A stretch of DNA of 64,000 nt. It comes from Aurantiochytrium sp. KH105. Its lineage: Eukaryota > Sar > Bigyra > Thraustochytrida > Thraustochytriidae. The notes below the pieces were generated by a model that ran no database searches, had not been told where the DNA came from, and saw only the letters and a list, made by a program, of their open reading frames with translations. Where the stretch lies: the NCBI GenBank assembly GCA_003116975.1, contig BGKB01000065.1, forward strand, positions 248,001-312,000. The letters run 5' to 3'. Below, in pieces: positions 43,798 to 53,503 of this stretch. A program made the translations under genes and the position numbers. Position 1 is the first letter of the stretch. The number at the start of each line of letters is the position of its first letter.

Positions 43798-43910
43798 GCA
43801 AGTTTGTAGGAACGCGAAGTCTTGCCCATTGCGGCGCTCAAAGAGAGTTGTCAAGCTCTTCTCTCTTTTGGATGCGCGCATCACCATTTTCCTTTTGGCA
43901 ACGTAAATGA

Positions 43911-46900
43911 TCATTGAATATTGTTATAGTCTACAAAAGGGGACTCAACGTTGCAGACGCGCATCGGCGCCTGTATATCTTGAGGCTTGACAGTGACTGT
44001 GGCAGCCACCCCATTGCGGGAGGGTGTCTGCGCGGACTGACAGTGAGAACTAGTGCTGCGCTCTGACTCGCTTAACATCGCCTGTAGAGCGCAATTTCGC
44101 AGGTGCTTTTGCTCGGCAAGATCGCAAACCATGTCGGCAAGCTGCCGCGAAAGCGGGTCTCCCTTCAAGAAGCTTGCGCTGCTTTCGTAAAGTTCAGATA
44201 GCTTACGATGAAGCGCGTGAGTCGCGGAAAACAGCCCGAGACATTCGCCTTCAAATGCGTCGGTGGATGCGGCTGTCAGGCTCGATTCGCTAACTAGCTG
44301 TTCGGGAGACGCAAAGATGCGCTCACGATTGGTCTTTGCAAAGAGCGCTCCGTCGAGAGATTGCTGCGGCCCCGGTTGGGTCTGGGCCCGTGCAGACGCT
44401 CGTGAGAGCCTTCGGCCCCAATTAGGGCTCGCCGTTGCCGCTCCCGTCGTGAGGCCGAGCGAAGAGTTTGCAGTAGCGCCCGAGCTTCCGTGGCGCACAA
44501 GGTTTGCAATCTGACATGCCTGTAGATCAGAAGCTAGCTGCAAGAGCGTATCGAGGTCATCGGAAAGAGCTTGCGATGAAGAATTCGAGACGGGCAAGGA
44601 TGTCCTTTGCCAGTCGTCCATAAGGTCCACAAGAATCTCTTCCTGCTCCTGCAGAGTCTCTTGTTGCTCCAAGAGGATATCGGCCTGCTCGTCCAAGGCG
44701 GCGATCTCGGCAGTCAATTTCTCTCCGCGTTGTTCCGTCCACCGCAAAGACTCTTTGAATCGTTGGCGAGTGACCTCTCCATTTGCGTGACGATAAGCCT
44801 TCATGGTTGTCCCCTTATTTAGCATGTTGGTTCGTGCCAACGCACGCAATACGAGCTGGCGCTGGGTAACGTCTTCAACGCGTCTGTCTAGATCAGATTT
44901 GGCTTCTTCCACAGTGCGCAAAAGGCCCCGCAACTTGATCCAGACTACATCTTCGGCAGACGATGTTTCTGCCTGTGCCGCTCCTAAATCCATGGCACGC
45001 TCCACATCCTGAATGTAGGTCTGGTACATTTGCACATGCATATCAAGAACCTCACCCAGCTTATTCTGCCTGGCAAGCTCTTCGCTCGCTTCATCTGTCT
45101 CGACATAGTAGGGTATGTTTGAGCGTGCAACCGCGGCTTCGTCCTCGACTGCGAGCAGCCATCGATCCAGTCTCGTATTCCAGAATGTCTCCGCGTCTGC
45201 GCTGTCGCGACGAGCGTCTTCGCCAGTGGCGGCGCTATCCACATTTTGGTCCGCTGGACTGCGTGCAGCGCGTGAATTTTCTTCGCGACGAGTCGGCCGA
45301 AAGTCTAGACATTTGATTGGGAGAAAAGATGTGGCTTGCGCAGAGGCTAGCATGCCCGAATGGCTAGATTCAGAGGCGTAAAGGGCTTTGCAGTAATCCA
45401 TATGCTTCATGGAGTGAGGAAATGTTGCTTCAAGCACGACGTCCTCGTTTCGAAAAGGTTTGGCGCTGCCTCGCAGCACGCGACGTACAAAATTGCTCGT
45501 CTCAAAGCCAGTCGCGCCCCAGGCGTAGAGCGCAGACTGGCCTTTGTCGTCGAGACAGGCGCAAATACTCGTGTTGGCGCCGCATGCGAGTCGACGTACC
45601 TGACTCCTGGCTGTGCCATTTGACACGTCCCCTACAATGACGAGCTTGGGGGTGTACACAAAATCGCCAACATCCGCTCCAAGACCGAGTTGTCCGTGCG
45701 AGTTACTGCCCCATGTGTAAAGCTGCGCGCCATTAAGATCATCCGTGATGGCACAAAAGTGATTTGCGCCTGCGGCCACGCGGACAACCTGCTGATAGCG
45801 GGGAAAGACCATGTCGCGAAGGCATGCGACGCGGGCAGCATCCATTGAATCGGTTCGTTGGTCGAAGAACCATGCTGGAACGTTTGTTCCATCTTCATCG
45901 CCTTGGGGATTAACGTTATCGGTCGTGAAGACGCTCGTGTGATTCGGCCGTAAATGGTGTTCGTCTTGATCTTCGGGTATCTCTGCATCGAGCGCACCAT
46001 GCTCAGGAGGGATCATGACAACTTCTACTCCAGCAGTCTCTGAACTTTGAGCGGCACTGATGGCAGCACCAGAGCCTCTTATTGGATCCGCGCTGTTGAG
46101 AAACCGAAGAGCAGCAGTTGTCTGATGCAGTCTTAGTCTGGTACGGCCTCTGGGCTCAGTTGCTGTTGCTGTTTCTGCATCTCTGGGGCTTGCTGGCGAG
46201 CGCGGCGTGGATGGGCTGTGGTCATTTTTGCCTGTTCCTGGCGAATAGCGATTCCGTAAAGTTCCGAGCCAGCCAAGCCCCCGTTTTCCCGAGACCTCGC
46301 CTGATGCGTCAGGGCCTTGGTTTACCTCTTCGACTTGGTCTGATGCTAACTTCTCCGTGTTTGGCGCAACACTGCTGACGGTGTCAAGGGTGAGCCAGCC
46401 CTCCATGAGCATCTCAGGTGGTGGATCGTCTGGTTCTACTTTTTGGCCGGGAAGAGGTTTTGACCGGTAGACTGGGGCGAGGAGTCGGCCGTCCTCAAGT
46501 AGAACGATCGCCCCCGCTTCGCTGCAGGCAATGCTCCTCACGGGCATGCCCTGAACTTGAAGAGCAGCAAGTTGCGCTTTCGTGGCAGAGAGAGCATTGC
46601 CCTGCTCTGGAGTTAAATTTGGGAGAATGCTTGCCATGTTCGTCGCGATGCTTTCTGCCATGTTTGAATCGCTGCTGTCAATCTTGTTGCGATCCATGCT
46701 TTTGTTACTTGGCGCATTCGTAGCGTCTCCGTCAACTCCAGGTCCAGGCCTAGAGCCAGCGAAGGAATCAACAAGTGTGTTAAGCGCTGCAAATCCATTA
46801 CCATGTTTTGCGAGAAGAGCTTCTCGTGTTCGACGCGAAGTAATACTCACGCGCAGATCTTCCCGTTGAAATGCGTCAATCGCAATTTGCTGCCTCGACA

Positions 46901-47702
46901 TAAAACCCGGGTATTTGGTTTCTACCCAGGATGCCCTTCCAGAGTGCGCTACTTGGGCAAGTGGTGCGCGTGTATTCTCAGAGATCGACTTTCTACCACG
47001 GCGAGGGAATAGCTTGGAGGACTTCTTGGCAGCATCTTCTCCGGCGCTGGTTGTGCTAGAGCTCCTTTTGCTCATCTCTTGCGCAGCAGCGGTGATGCGT
47101 CGCCGAAGGCGCGAGCGAGGTGGTTCAGAAACTTGAGGTCGAGCGGCCTGCGCAGCATAGTAAAGTTCGACATCTGCCTCTTCTCTGAGGTTGACCACGT
47201 CGGCCGCCATTCCCCAATGCATAACATGAGAACCTGTTTGGCCTACATGGATGATGCTCGCGTCGTTGTACGCGAAGATGGCGTCCTGGTCCGTAAAGGA
47301 AAAGCCACCATCAAAGGACACGGAAATGGTAAGATGGGGAACATTCTGCGGGACCGGAATGGAATGGCAGAGGATCCTTGAAGGACTGTAGCGCAACGGT
47401 CGCTGTCGTTTGTCGCCAAAGCTGATCTGTACAAGGTCAAGGTCTTCCTCGCTAATGTCAGGGAAGCGTCCAACAATGGATACCAACTGGAAACCTAGCC
47501 TCGTTCCCGCTTCGGGTTCCACACCCTGAATAGTCCATGGCGAGCTCGCAGGAGCAGCCTGGGAGCTCGATGGGAGCAGGGTGATGAGTTCGTCAGGGTA
47601 GTTACCGATCTCGTCGCTGCCAAAGCCTTTGCTCGGGTCTGCAAGGCCGCGTCGGAGCCCTGTCACCGCGCACAGCCCATCGTGGTCAACCAGTGGCAGC
47701 AT
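43911..47702 (-). CDS. IPT/RCC1-repeat protein with C-terminal coiled coil
   Basis: The predicted protein has 1263 aa. An IPT/TIG-like immunoglobulin fold lies at about 55-147 (WTIQGVEPEAGTRLGFQLVS, later VSFDGGFSFTD). After a long disordered part, RCC1-type blades appear at about 640-735: LYTWGSNSHGQLGLG near 661-675 and LYAWGATGFETSNFVRR near 728. The C-terminal part has long helices, including a Glu/Gln-rich coiled coil about 974-1028 (EQADILLEQQETLQEQEEIL). Only two clear RCC1 repeats are present, far from the seven of a full propeller. No catalytic site is seen; a scaffold role is inference. The first ATG is at 47702 (MLPLVDHDGL); the two codons upstream in frame have no ATG. Its stop codon is 113 bp from the stop of the converging PH/TM gene. 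Confidence 0.85.
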   Translation of the reverse strand: MLPLVDHDGLCAVTGLRRGLADPSKGFGSDEIGNYPDELITLLPSSSQAAPASSPWTIQGVEPEAGTRLGFQLVSIVGRFPDISEEDLDLVQISFGDKRQRPLRYSPSRILCHSIPVPQNVPHLTISVSFDGGFSFTDQDAIFAYNDASIIHVGQTGSHVMHWGMAADVVNLREEADVELYYAAQAARPQVSEPPRSRLRRRITAAAQEMSKRSSSTTSAGEDAAKKSSKLFPRRGRKSISENTRAPLAQVAHSGRASWVETKYPGFMSRQQIAIDAFQREDLRVSITSRRTREALLAKHGNGFAALNTLVDSFAGSRPGPGVDGDATNAPSNKSMDRNKIDSSDSNMAESIATNMASILPNLTPEQGNALSATKAQLAALQVQGMPVRSIACSEAGAIVLLEDGRLLAPVYRSKPLPGQKVEPDDPPPEMLMEGWLTLDTVSSVAPNTEKLASDQVEEVNQGPDASGEVSGKRGLGWLGTLRNRYSPGTGKNDHSPSTPRSPASPRDAETATATEPRGRTRLRLHQTTAALRFLNSADPIRGSGAAISAAQSSETAGVEVVMIPPEHGALDAEIPEDQDEHHLRPNHTSVFTTDNVNPQGDEDGTNVPAWFFDQRTDSMDAARVACLRDMVFPRYQQVVRVAAGANHFCAITDDLNGAQLYTWGSNSHGQLGLGADVGDFVYTPKLVIVGDVSNGTARSQVRRLACGANTSICACLDDKGQSALYAWGATGFETSNFVRRVLRGSAKPFRNEDVVLEATFPHSMKHMDYCKALYASESSHSGMLASAQATSFLPIKCLDFRPTRREENSRAARSPADQNVDSAATGEDARRDSADAETFWNTRLDRWLLAVEDEAAVARSNIPYYVETDEASEELARQNKLGEVLDMHVQMYQTYIQDVERAMDLGAAQAETSSAEDVVWIKLRGLLRTVEEAKSDLDRRVEDVTQRQLVLRALARTNMLNKGTTMKAYRHANGEVTRQRFKESLRWTEQRGEKLTAEIAALDEQADILLEQQETLQEQEEILVDLMDDWQRTSLPVSNSSSQALSDDLDTLLQLASDLQACQIANLVRHGSSGATANSSLGLTTGAATASPNWGRRLSRASARAQTQPGPQQSLDGALFAKTNRERIFASPEQLVSESSLTAASTDAFEGECLGLFSATHALHRKLSELYESSASFLKGDPLSRQLADMVCDLAEQKHLRNCALQAMLSESERSTSSHCQSAQTPSRNGVAATVTVKPQDIQAPMRVCNVESPFVDYNNIQ

Positions 47703-48516
47703 GGCCACGGCCTGCCTGCCGCGGCCTCTTTCCCCGCGTACTTACTTGAGAGGGCACCTCGCGGTCGTAGAGGCCTGTCGCGCGGGGCTTCTCGCTAGCG
47801 AGCTGCGCAAACCTGTCTTCGCGGGCTCTCGCAAGACGTGTATACAGCACAGAAAGAGTCTTCGTTTTTCGTCTGCGAGGTTCCAAGGTCTGTCTGGCAC
47901 AGATGAACGACGCAGCGACGAAGAGAAAAGAAAAGGCAAGAGAGTGAGCGGAAAGCACACCGCAATTGGTAACTGACAGTGAATGTCGAGAAGCAACAGC
48001 CAACTAAAACGGAGAGACTTTGGCTCTCTCTCTCTGTCTCTCTCTTGTTCTTTAAAAGTCACTCTCTCTCTCTCTCTTTGTGATGTGATCTCTGTGAAAA
48101 GAGATGAAAGCCATCTGCCACCATCAAACAGATCATTTAATCCATCAGCCGAATTTCCCTTAACTGCTCCTCTCTCTCAAGAATGAAATCGACCAAGGTT
48201 TTTGCAAGAAAGGTATAAGGGGTACACGCAAAGAAGAGAGAGATAACCAGCAATTCTATTGCCACTTTTAATGCAAGAAGAGCAAATCCCGGCCAGCCAA
48301 ATGATCTCGCTGGTCAGCCGCTATTCTGCTGCGTTGAGAAAGGCGTAGAGTCGGATTGCATGAAGAGCAAGGGTTGCGCGTGCACGTGTCGTGTGCGTCA
48401 CATCGTGCGTTGTTGTTTAGTTGAAAAAGTGATAGGTTGAGTGGGGACCCCATTCCTTCGAGAAGAAAAGAGACGAAAGGGGTCGGCGAAGAGTAAAGCT
48501 TTGGCGGAAGGTGTGC
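47703..48516. other. Intergenic, RCC1-gene promoter and KH-gene 3' flank
   Basis: 814 bp with CT and GA dinucleotide runs near 48023-48080 and no gene. Confidence 0.55.
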
Positions 48517-50823
48517 TTAAAGCCCCCAGCCCCCGTTCTGCGCGCCGTTAGCGCTGCCGGTGCCGTTCGCTGCGCCCCCCCAGGCCCCGGCGGCGTCCCA
48601 CGAGTGTGTTGGCGGTTGCCAGGCCTGGCTGTCGTTGCCGGCGGCCCCCTGCACGGGGTGCGGCTGCGGCGTGGCGCTCGGGGCAACCGGGGCCGGCGGC
48701 TTGGGCGCGGCCTGCTGCTGCTGCTGCTGTGGGGCGGCGGGAGCTTCGGCGACAACGGCAGCGGCGGTGGGCTCCTCCGGCTCGGCCTCGGCGGCGGCTT
48801 CAGCCTCGGCGGCAGCCTTGGCGGCCTCCTCGGCCGCGAGGCGCGCGGCCTCCTCCTCGCGGAGCTTGGCCTTGGCCAGCATCTCCTCGTGGCGACGGAT
48901 CGTCTCTTCGATCTCGGCCTTGGCGGCCTCGACGCCTTCGGGCGGGCCAACCACGTAGCAGTACGTGGAGCGCTTGATGTTGATGGTCACACCATGCTCC
49001 TCCTGGAGACGGGCGATGTTGGAGCCGCCGCCGCCGATGATGCGGCCAGTGGCGCCACCGAGATCCGTCTCGAACATGGTCTGGCCTTCGGGGACCTTGG
49101 GAGGGCCGATCTCGGCTTGGATGACCTCCTCGACCATCTGCTTTGCCTTGGCGACCTGGTCCGAGGTGCCCTTGATGACGACGGCAGAGTCGGAGAGCTC
49201 AACGCGGGCGCGAGACTTTTCGCGGATGCCGTTGATGGTGGCGCCGCCGGCGCCGAGCACAGCCTTGAAGAGGTTCTGGCCCGAAAGAGGCACGGTGGCC
49301 TCGTTGCTGTGGTCGCCAATGAGCTTGTTGATGGCATTGACACCGGCCTCGACCTCAGACGTGCTGCCGGAGACGGTCACGGAGGACTGGCCGCCGTCGC
49401 TGAGGTCGATCTTGATGCGGGCGCCAGTCTCCTTCTCGAGGCGCTGCACGTTGGCACCGCCCTGGCCAATGACGAGGCGCGCGTCCTGGTTGGGCATCTG
49501 CAGCTTCTTGGTGGCCTCGGGAGGCGGGCCGCGGTGCTCGACGAAGAGGCGCACGAGCTGAGCTGCGCGAGCGACCTGATCCGGGGTGCCGGTGACGCTG
49601 ACGACGCCAATGTCCGCGTCGATGTCGAGAGAGGCACCAGACTCGGTCTGAATCGCGCGCACGTTGGAGCCCTGCTTGCCGATGACGCAGGGAATGTCGC
49701 GGAGGGCCAGGTCGATGGTCTCGACAGCCGTGGAGTTGAGAATGGAAGAGATCATCTCGCGGGCCTTTTGCACCGCGGGGACCTCTCCGCTGATCTCAAT
49801 GACGCTCGAGCCGCGCTCGAGGTCGAGACGCGCGCCGCTGGCCTCCTGGATCTCGCGGATCTTGGCAAAGACGAGGCCGCGCTTGGCCTCGAGATCCATA
49901 AAGTCCTTCTTTTGGTTAGCGAGGAGGTCCGTGACAAACTCCTGGGCAGATTTGACCTGATCCTTGGTGCCGCTGATGGTGCAGGTGTTCGTGGCCCTGT
50001 CGAGGTCAATCTTGGCGCCGCTGGACTCCTGGAGAGCTTGGATCGTCTGGCCGCCAGGGCCAATGAGCTTGGGCGCGTACTCGCCAATGTCGATGTCAAC
50101 GGAGACCTTGCCTTCATCAACCTCGACGGGGGTTTCGGCGGCAGCGGCGGCAGCAACGGCAGGCTTCTTCTTGTTGTTGCGCTCCACCTTGGACCAGCCC
50201 TCGCCCAATGTCTCGTCCACGGCCTCCTCGGCGGCCTGCTCGGCGGCTTGGGCAAGGTCCTCCACGACGGGGGGCTGCGTGCCGTTCGACGTGGCGGTAG
50301 AAGCCTGGGCGCCGTTCGACTCAGCGTTGGTGGGGGTGGTCGTCGACTTGTTGTTCTTCTTCTTCTTCTTGCTGTTCTTGGACTTCTTGGTGCCCGCCGT
50401 GCCGTTGGTCTCGGGCTCGGCCTTTTGCTGCTGCTGCTGCGGCTCCTCGACCTTGGCCTTGGGTGCCGAGGCCTTGGCAGGCGCTGCCACTTTCTCCTTC
50501 GCGGGCTCCTGCTTTTTGGGGGCGGCCTTACTGCCGTTGGCCTCCGTCGCGGCCGGCGCGGGCTCCGTCTTGGCGGGCTCCGCGGCGGCTGCTGCAGCGG
50601 CTGCGGCGGTCTTGGACTTCTTCTTCTTCTTGTTCTTCTTCTTCTTGCTCTTGCTCGCGGTCTCCGCGACGGGCGTCTCGTGGGCCTCGAGCGGGACCTG
50701 CTCCTGCTGCGCCGCGTCTCCGCGCGCGCCGCCGAGCAGCCGCGCGCCCACGAAGAGCGCCACGCCGCCCACGCCCACGGCCACGGCGGTCGCCACGCTC
50801 GGGTCCTGCATGAGCCCCTCCAT
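48517..50823 (-). CDS. Membrane-anchored six-KH RNA-binding protein
   Basis: The predicted protein has 768 aa. An N-terminal hydrophobic helix at about 10-30 (VATAVAVGVGGVALFVGARL) predicts a membrane anchor with the rest in the cytosol. A Lys/Ala/Glu-rich low-complexity stretch (about 35-230) follows. Six KH repeats occupy about 240-645; GxxG loops are GPGG, GKQG, GQGG, GAGG and GGGG in repeats 1, 3, 4, 5 and 6. Repeat 2 (about 306-362) has lost its loop and is probably not RNA-binding. The C-terminus is Ala/Gln/Pro/Gly-rich. Tandem KH repeats recall vigilin, an ER- and polysome-linked RNA-binding protein, but vigilin has 14-15 repeats and no TM helix. The start at 50823 gives MEGLMQDPSV just before the helix. 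Confidence 0.9.
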   Translation of the reverse strand: MEGLMQDPSVATAVAVGVGGVALFVGARLLGGARGDAAQQEQVPLEAHETPVAETASKSKKKKNKKKKKSKTAAAAAAAAAEPAKTEPAPAATEANGSKAAPKKQEPAKEKVAAPAKASAPKAKVEEPQQQQQKAEPETNGTAGTKKSKNSKKKKKNNKSTTTPTNAESNGAQASTATSNGTQPPVVEDLAQAAEQAAEEAVDETLGEGWSKVERNNKKKPAVAAAAAAETPVEVDEGKVSVDIDIGEYAPKLIGPGGQTIQALQESSGAKIDLDRATNTCTISGTKDQVKSAQEFVTDLLANQKKDFMDLEAKRGLVFAKIREIQEASGARLDLERGSSVIEISGEVPAVQKAREMISSILNSTAVETIDLALRDIPCVIGKQGSNVRAIQTESGASLDIDADIGVVSVTGTPDQVARAAQLVRLFVEHRGPPPEATKKLQMPNQDARLVIGQGGANVQRLEKETGARIKIDLSDGGQSSVTVSGSTSEVEAGVNAINKLIGDHSNEATVPLSGQNLFKAVLGAGGATINGIREKSRARVELSDSAVVIKGTSDQVAKAKQMVEEVIQAEIGPPKVPEGQTMFETDLGGATGRIIGGGGSNIARLQEEHGVTINIKRSTYCYVVGPPEGVEAAKAEIEETIRRHEEMLAKAKLREEEAARLAAEEAAKAAAEAEAAAEAEPEEPTAAAVVAEAPAAPQQQQQQAAPKPPAPVAPSATPQPHPVQGAAGNDSQAWQPPTHSWDAAGAWGGAANGTGSANGAQNGGWGL

Positions 50824-51028
50824 CGCGCGCGCCCCGGCCCGAGCCGCAAGCCGCTGCGCCGCCTCGCTCGCGCCTCGCTCGCGCCTCGCTCGCCGCCCGC
50901 CGCCGCTCGCGCGCTCGCCGCTGCTCCCGCCCGCGCCCGCGCTCGCGCTCGCGCTCCTCGCCGCGGTCTCGGGCACGGCAGCCAAGCTGTCTCTGCCCGC
51001 CGCGCCCGCCCGCCCGGCGCGCGCCGGA

Positions 51029-51090
51029 TAGCGCACTTGCGCCGCCGGGATAGCGCACTTGCGCCGCGCGTAGCCCACTTGCGCCGCGCG
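51029..51090. promoter_or_regulatory. Triple GCGCACTTGCGCCGC element upstream of the KH gene
   Basis: TAGCGCACTTGCGCCGC at 51029-51045, TAGCGCACTTGCGCCGCGCG at 51051-51070 and TAGCCCACTTGCGCCGCGCG at 51071-51090; the last two are tandem 20-mers. They lie 205-270 bp upstream of the start codon at 50823, and the core is identical to an element upstream of the CELF-like gene. E-box-like CACTTG at the centre. Confidence 0.5.
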
Positions 51091-53467
51091 CCAGCTGCTG
51101 TTGCTCGCCACCTGCTGCCTGCCTGGTGCTTCGTGCCTGGCCGCTCGCTATCTTTGGCCCGCCGCGGTCTGCGCAACGCGACTTGTCGGAGCCGCAGCAG
51201 CAGCTACAGCTGGCACTGCTGGAGCTGAAGATGGAGATGGAGATGGAGATGGAGCTGCGCTGCGCTGCTCTGCGCTGCGCTGCGCTGGGCTGCGCTGGGC
51301 TGTGCGGCTGCACCGGCTGCGGCGGCAGCGGCTGCACCGGCTCGGCCTTGGTCGGGACGCGGGTGAGTGCGTCAGCAGCCAGCTGCAGCTGGCGCGGAGG
51401 GTGAGTGGGTTAGTTGCCACTGCGAAGATGTTAGACGCTCCTCGCTCTCAGAGTCATCGCGGGTGTCAGCCTAGTATTATCGCCACGCCACCTGTGTAGG
51501 CGTAGCAAGCATGACGTCAACCACATGAGTCAACGCCTACCTCGCTCCCGGGCATGCATGTCTTCTTCTGGCTCTTTCAACACAAGAAACAATGCCGCCG
51601 TAGGCCTACCACCCCGGTCATCAACGCTGCAGCTGATGCTGATGCTGATGCAGTTGGCTGATGCTGCTGCTGCTGATGCTCTCGCTGCCGACGCCGATGC
51701 TGACCGACTCCTCCCTTCGCTCTACCTCGTGCACACTCTCTCACGCACGCACGCTCGCCCGCACGCGCAGCACGGCAGGGAGGGCGTGATGGATGGCAGG
51801 TGGATGGTTGGATGGATGGGTGGGTGTAGGTAGGCGAGCTATGTGAAACTCCGCTCCCCTCTCCGCGCAGCTGCAGCAGCAGTGCAGCTGCAGCTGTGCT
51901 GATGCTGCTGCTGATGCCGCCATCGGCTCCGCCATGATGCCAGAGTGGCGGCGCCTCGCACCCACGCAGGGCGACTACCAGCACGTGCGACTGGCAGTGG
52001 CTGGACTTGGATGAGTTGAAGGAAGAAAAGAAGACATGGCGCGCGCACACTGCCAGCCTCACCTTCCCGCCTCGCCCCCGCACGCCGCGGAGATGAAAAG
52101 ACCTTGCTTATTACTTACTTGCGTGCTTGCTTGCTCGCTTGCTTGCGCGCTTGCTTGCCAGCTGGCACCGCTTGTGCCGTGCCACGGCGCGATCGAGGCC
52201 GGCCTCGCTTGGCCATAGAGCGCTGGTCGATCGCACCCCGCAACTGCAGCAGCAGCAGCAGCAGCAGCAGCTGCAGCAACAAGAAGATCAGTTTACCATG
52301 GTTACTGTTAATCCGCATGATGGGCGGTAGATTCTCTTGACAGCGACAGCGTCGCGTCTGGTGACGTGACAGTTATTACAGGCTGGATGCGAGCGAGACA
52401 AACCAAGGCGAGAAAACCAAGAAAACTCGCGAGGCCGGCGAGGCCAGGCTCGTCCAAGGGGGAGATCTGCTGCACTACGAGAGGACCGACCGGGAGCGGT
52501 CGACGGAGACCGCGCTTCTCCGCGCAGCCATGGCAGGCAGCTGCAGCAGGTAGCAAGTGGGCAGGCCAACGCGGCCGAGCCGAGGAGAGCGAAGCGGAGG
52601 AACAGCGAGGGTTCGCAAAATCAGGCGCAGAACAGCGCCGAAACCGAAAGCACGTTACAAGCGGTTGGAGGCGTTTCCTGGCTCGCTCGGTCTGGAGTCC
52701 TTCGGAGCGAGGATGGGACGAGGAACTCGACCAGGAGTGTCGGGCCGACACGACTCGTTGCAGCAGGACTCGCTGCGCATCGCAAACGTGCCCTCGTGCC
52801 CTCTTGCAAGAGCCCACGATAAGCCCAGAACGAAAGGCCAAGTTTTTCGCTTCTCTGCACCTATGATCATGAGCACAACGATGACAACGACGAGCACGAC
52901 GACGACGACGACGACGACAACGATGATGATGAGAGGAGGAGAGAGGAGGAGGAAGACAGCGACAGCGACGATGAGAGGCAGCTCCGATGCGAGGCCACGA
53001 GCTGAGCGTGGCCGTGCGCGTCTTTGGCCATCCGTGTCGTTAGCCTGTGAGTAGCCTGGGCCTAATCAGCGGGATAGGCTATTTTTTTCCCACGGCATGC
53101 TCGCTCGCACTTACTGTTTTACATGTTAAAATTAAAAATAGCTGGAGGCCAGCCACACATGACACCAACAAGAGCAACGACTGACGATGCGAGGCCGCGG
53201 TTAGACTTCCGAGACCGCTTGCGCGAAGGCGAGGCGAGCGTGAGCGGGCTGGCCCTGCGCGGCCCGCCCTGGCTCGAATCGACCGCTCGAGACCCCCCCG
53301 CTGCCGCCCGCTCGCGCTTTCCCGCGCGGGAAAGGAGACGGAGAAGAAGAAGAAGAAGAAGGAGAAGCAGGAGAAGAAAAAGGAGGAGAAGAAGAAGAAA
53401 AGGGCCAAAGCGGCCAGCGAAAGCGTAAACAAAGAAACAGATAAACACGAGATAAACATACAAAGGC

Positions 53468-53503
53468 CGCCCGCCCGCCCGCCCACCCGCCCGCCCGCCC
53501 GCC
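53468..53503. repeat. (CCCG)n run directly before a start codon
   Basis: About nine CCCG copies, one changed to CCCA, ending immediately before the ATG at 53504, so the run is almost certainly in the 5' UTR. It would form a stable G/C structure next to the start. Confidence 0.88.

Larger units (their letters stand above)
50824..53503. other. 2.7 kb divergent promoter region (KH / WD40-zinc genes)
   Basis: No gene supported. Next to the KH gene are three copies of the CACTTGCGC element. Further right lie GAGATG, CTG/CTGATG and CTTG repeats (51226-51252, 51630-51700, 52110-52160), an (ACG)n run near 52895-52920, purine-rich stretches near 53336-53402, and a (CCCG)n run abutting the next start codon. 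Frames of up to 170 codons here have no domain. Confidence 0.55.

Noticed and set aside
47715-47750. GTAAGT donor just upstream of the IPT/RCC1 start as a 5' UTR intron
   Set aside because: The nearest acceptor leaves an intron of only about 30 nt, too short for a spliceosomal intron. A longer one cannot be defined from the sequence.
48511-51228. A 905-codon open frame on the plus strand opposite the KH gene
   Set aside because: It is the mirror of a GC-rich coding strand (Leu/Gly/Arg/Asp-rich, no domain). The minus strand has six KH repeats, so this is a shadow.
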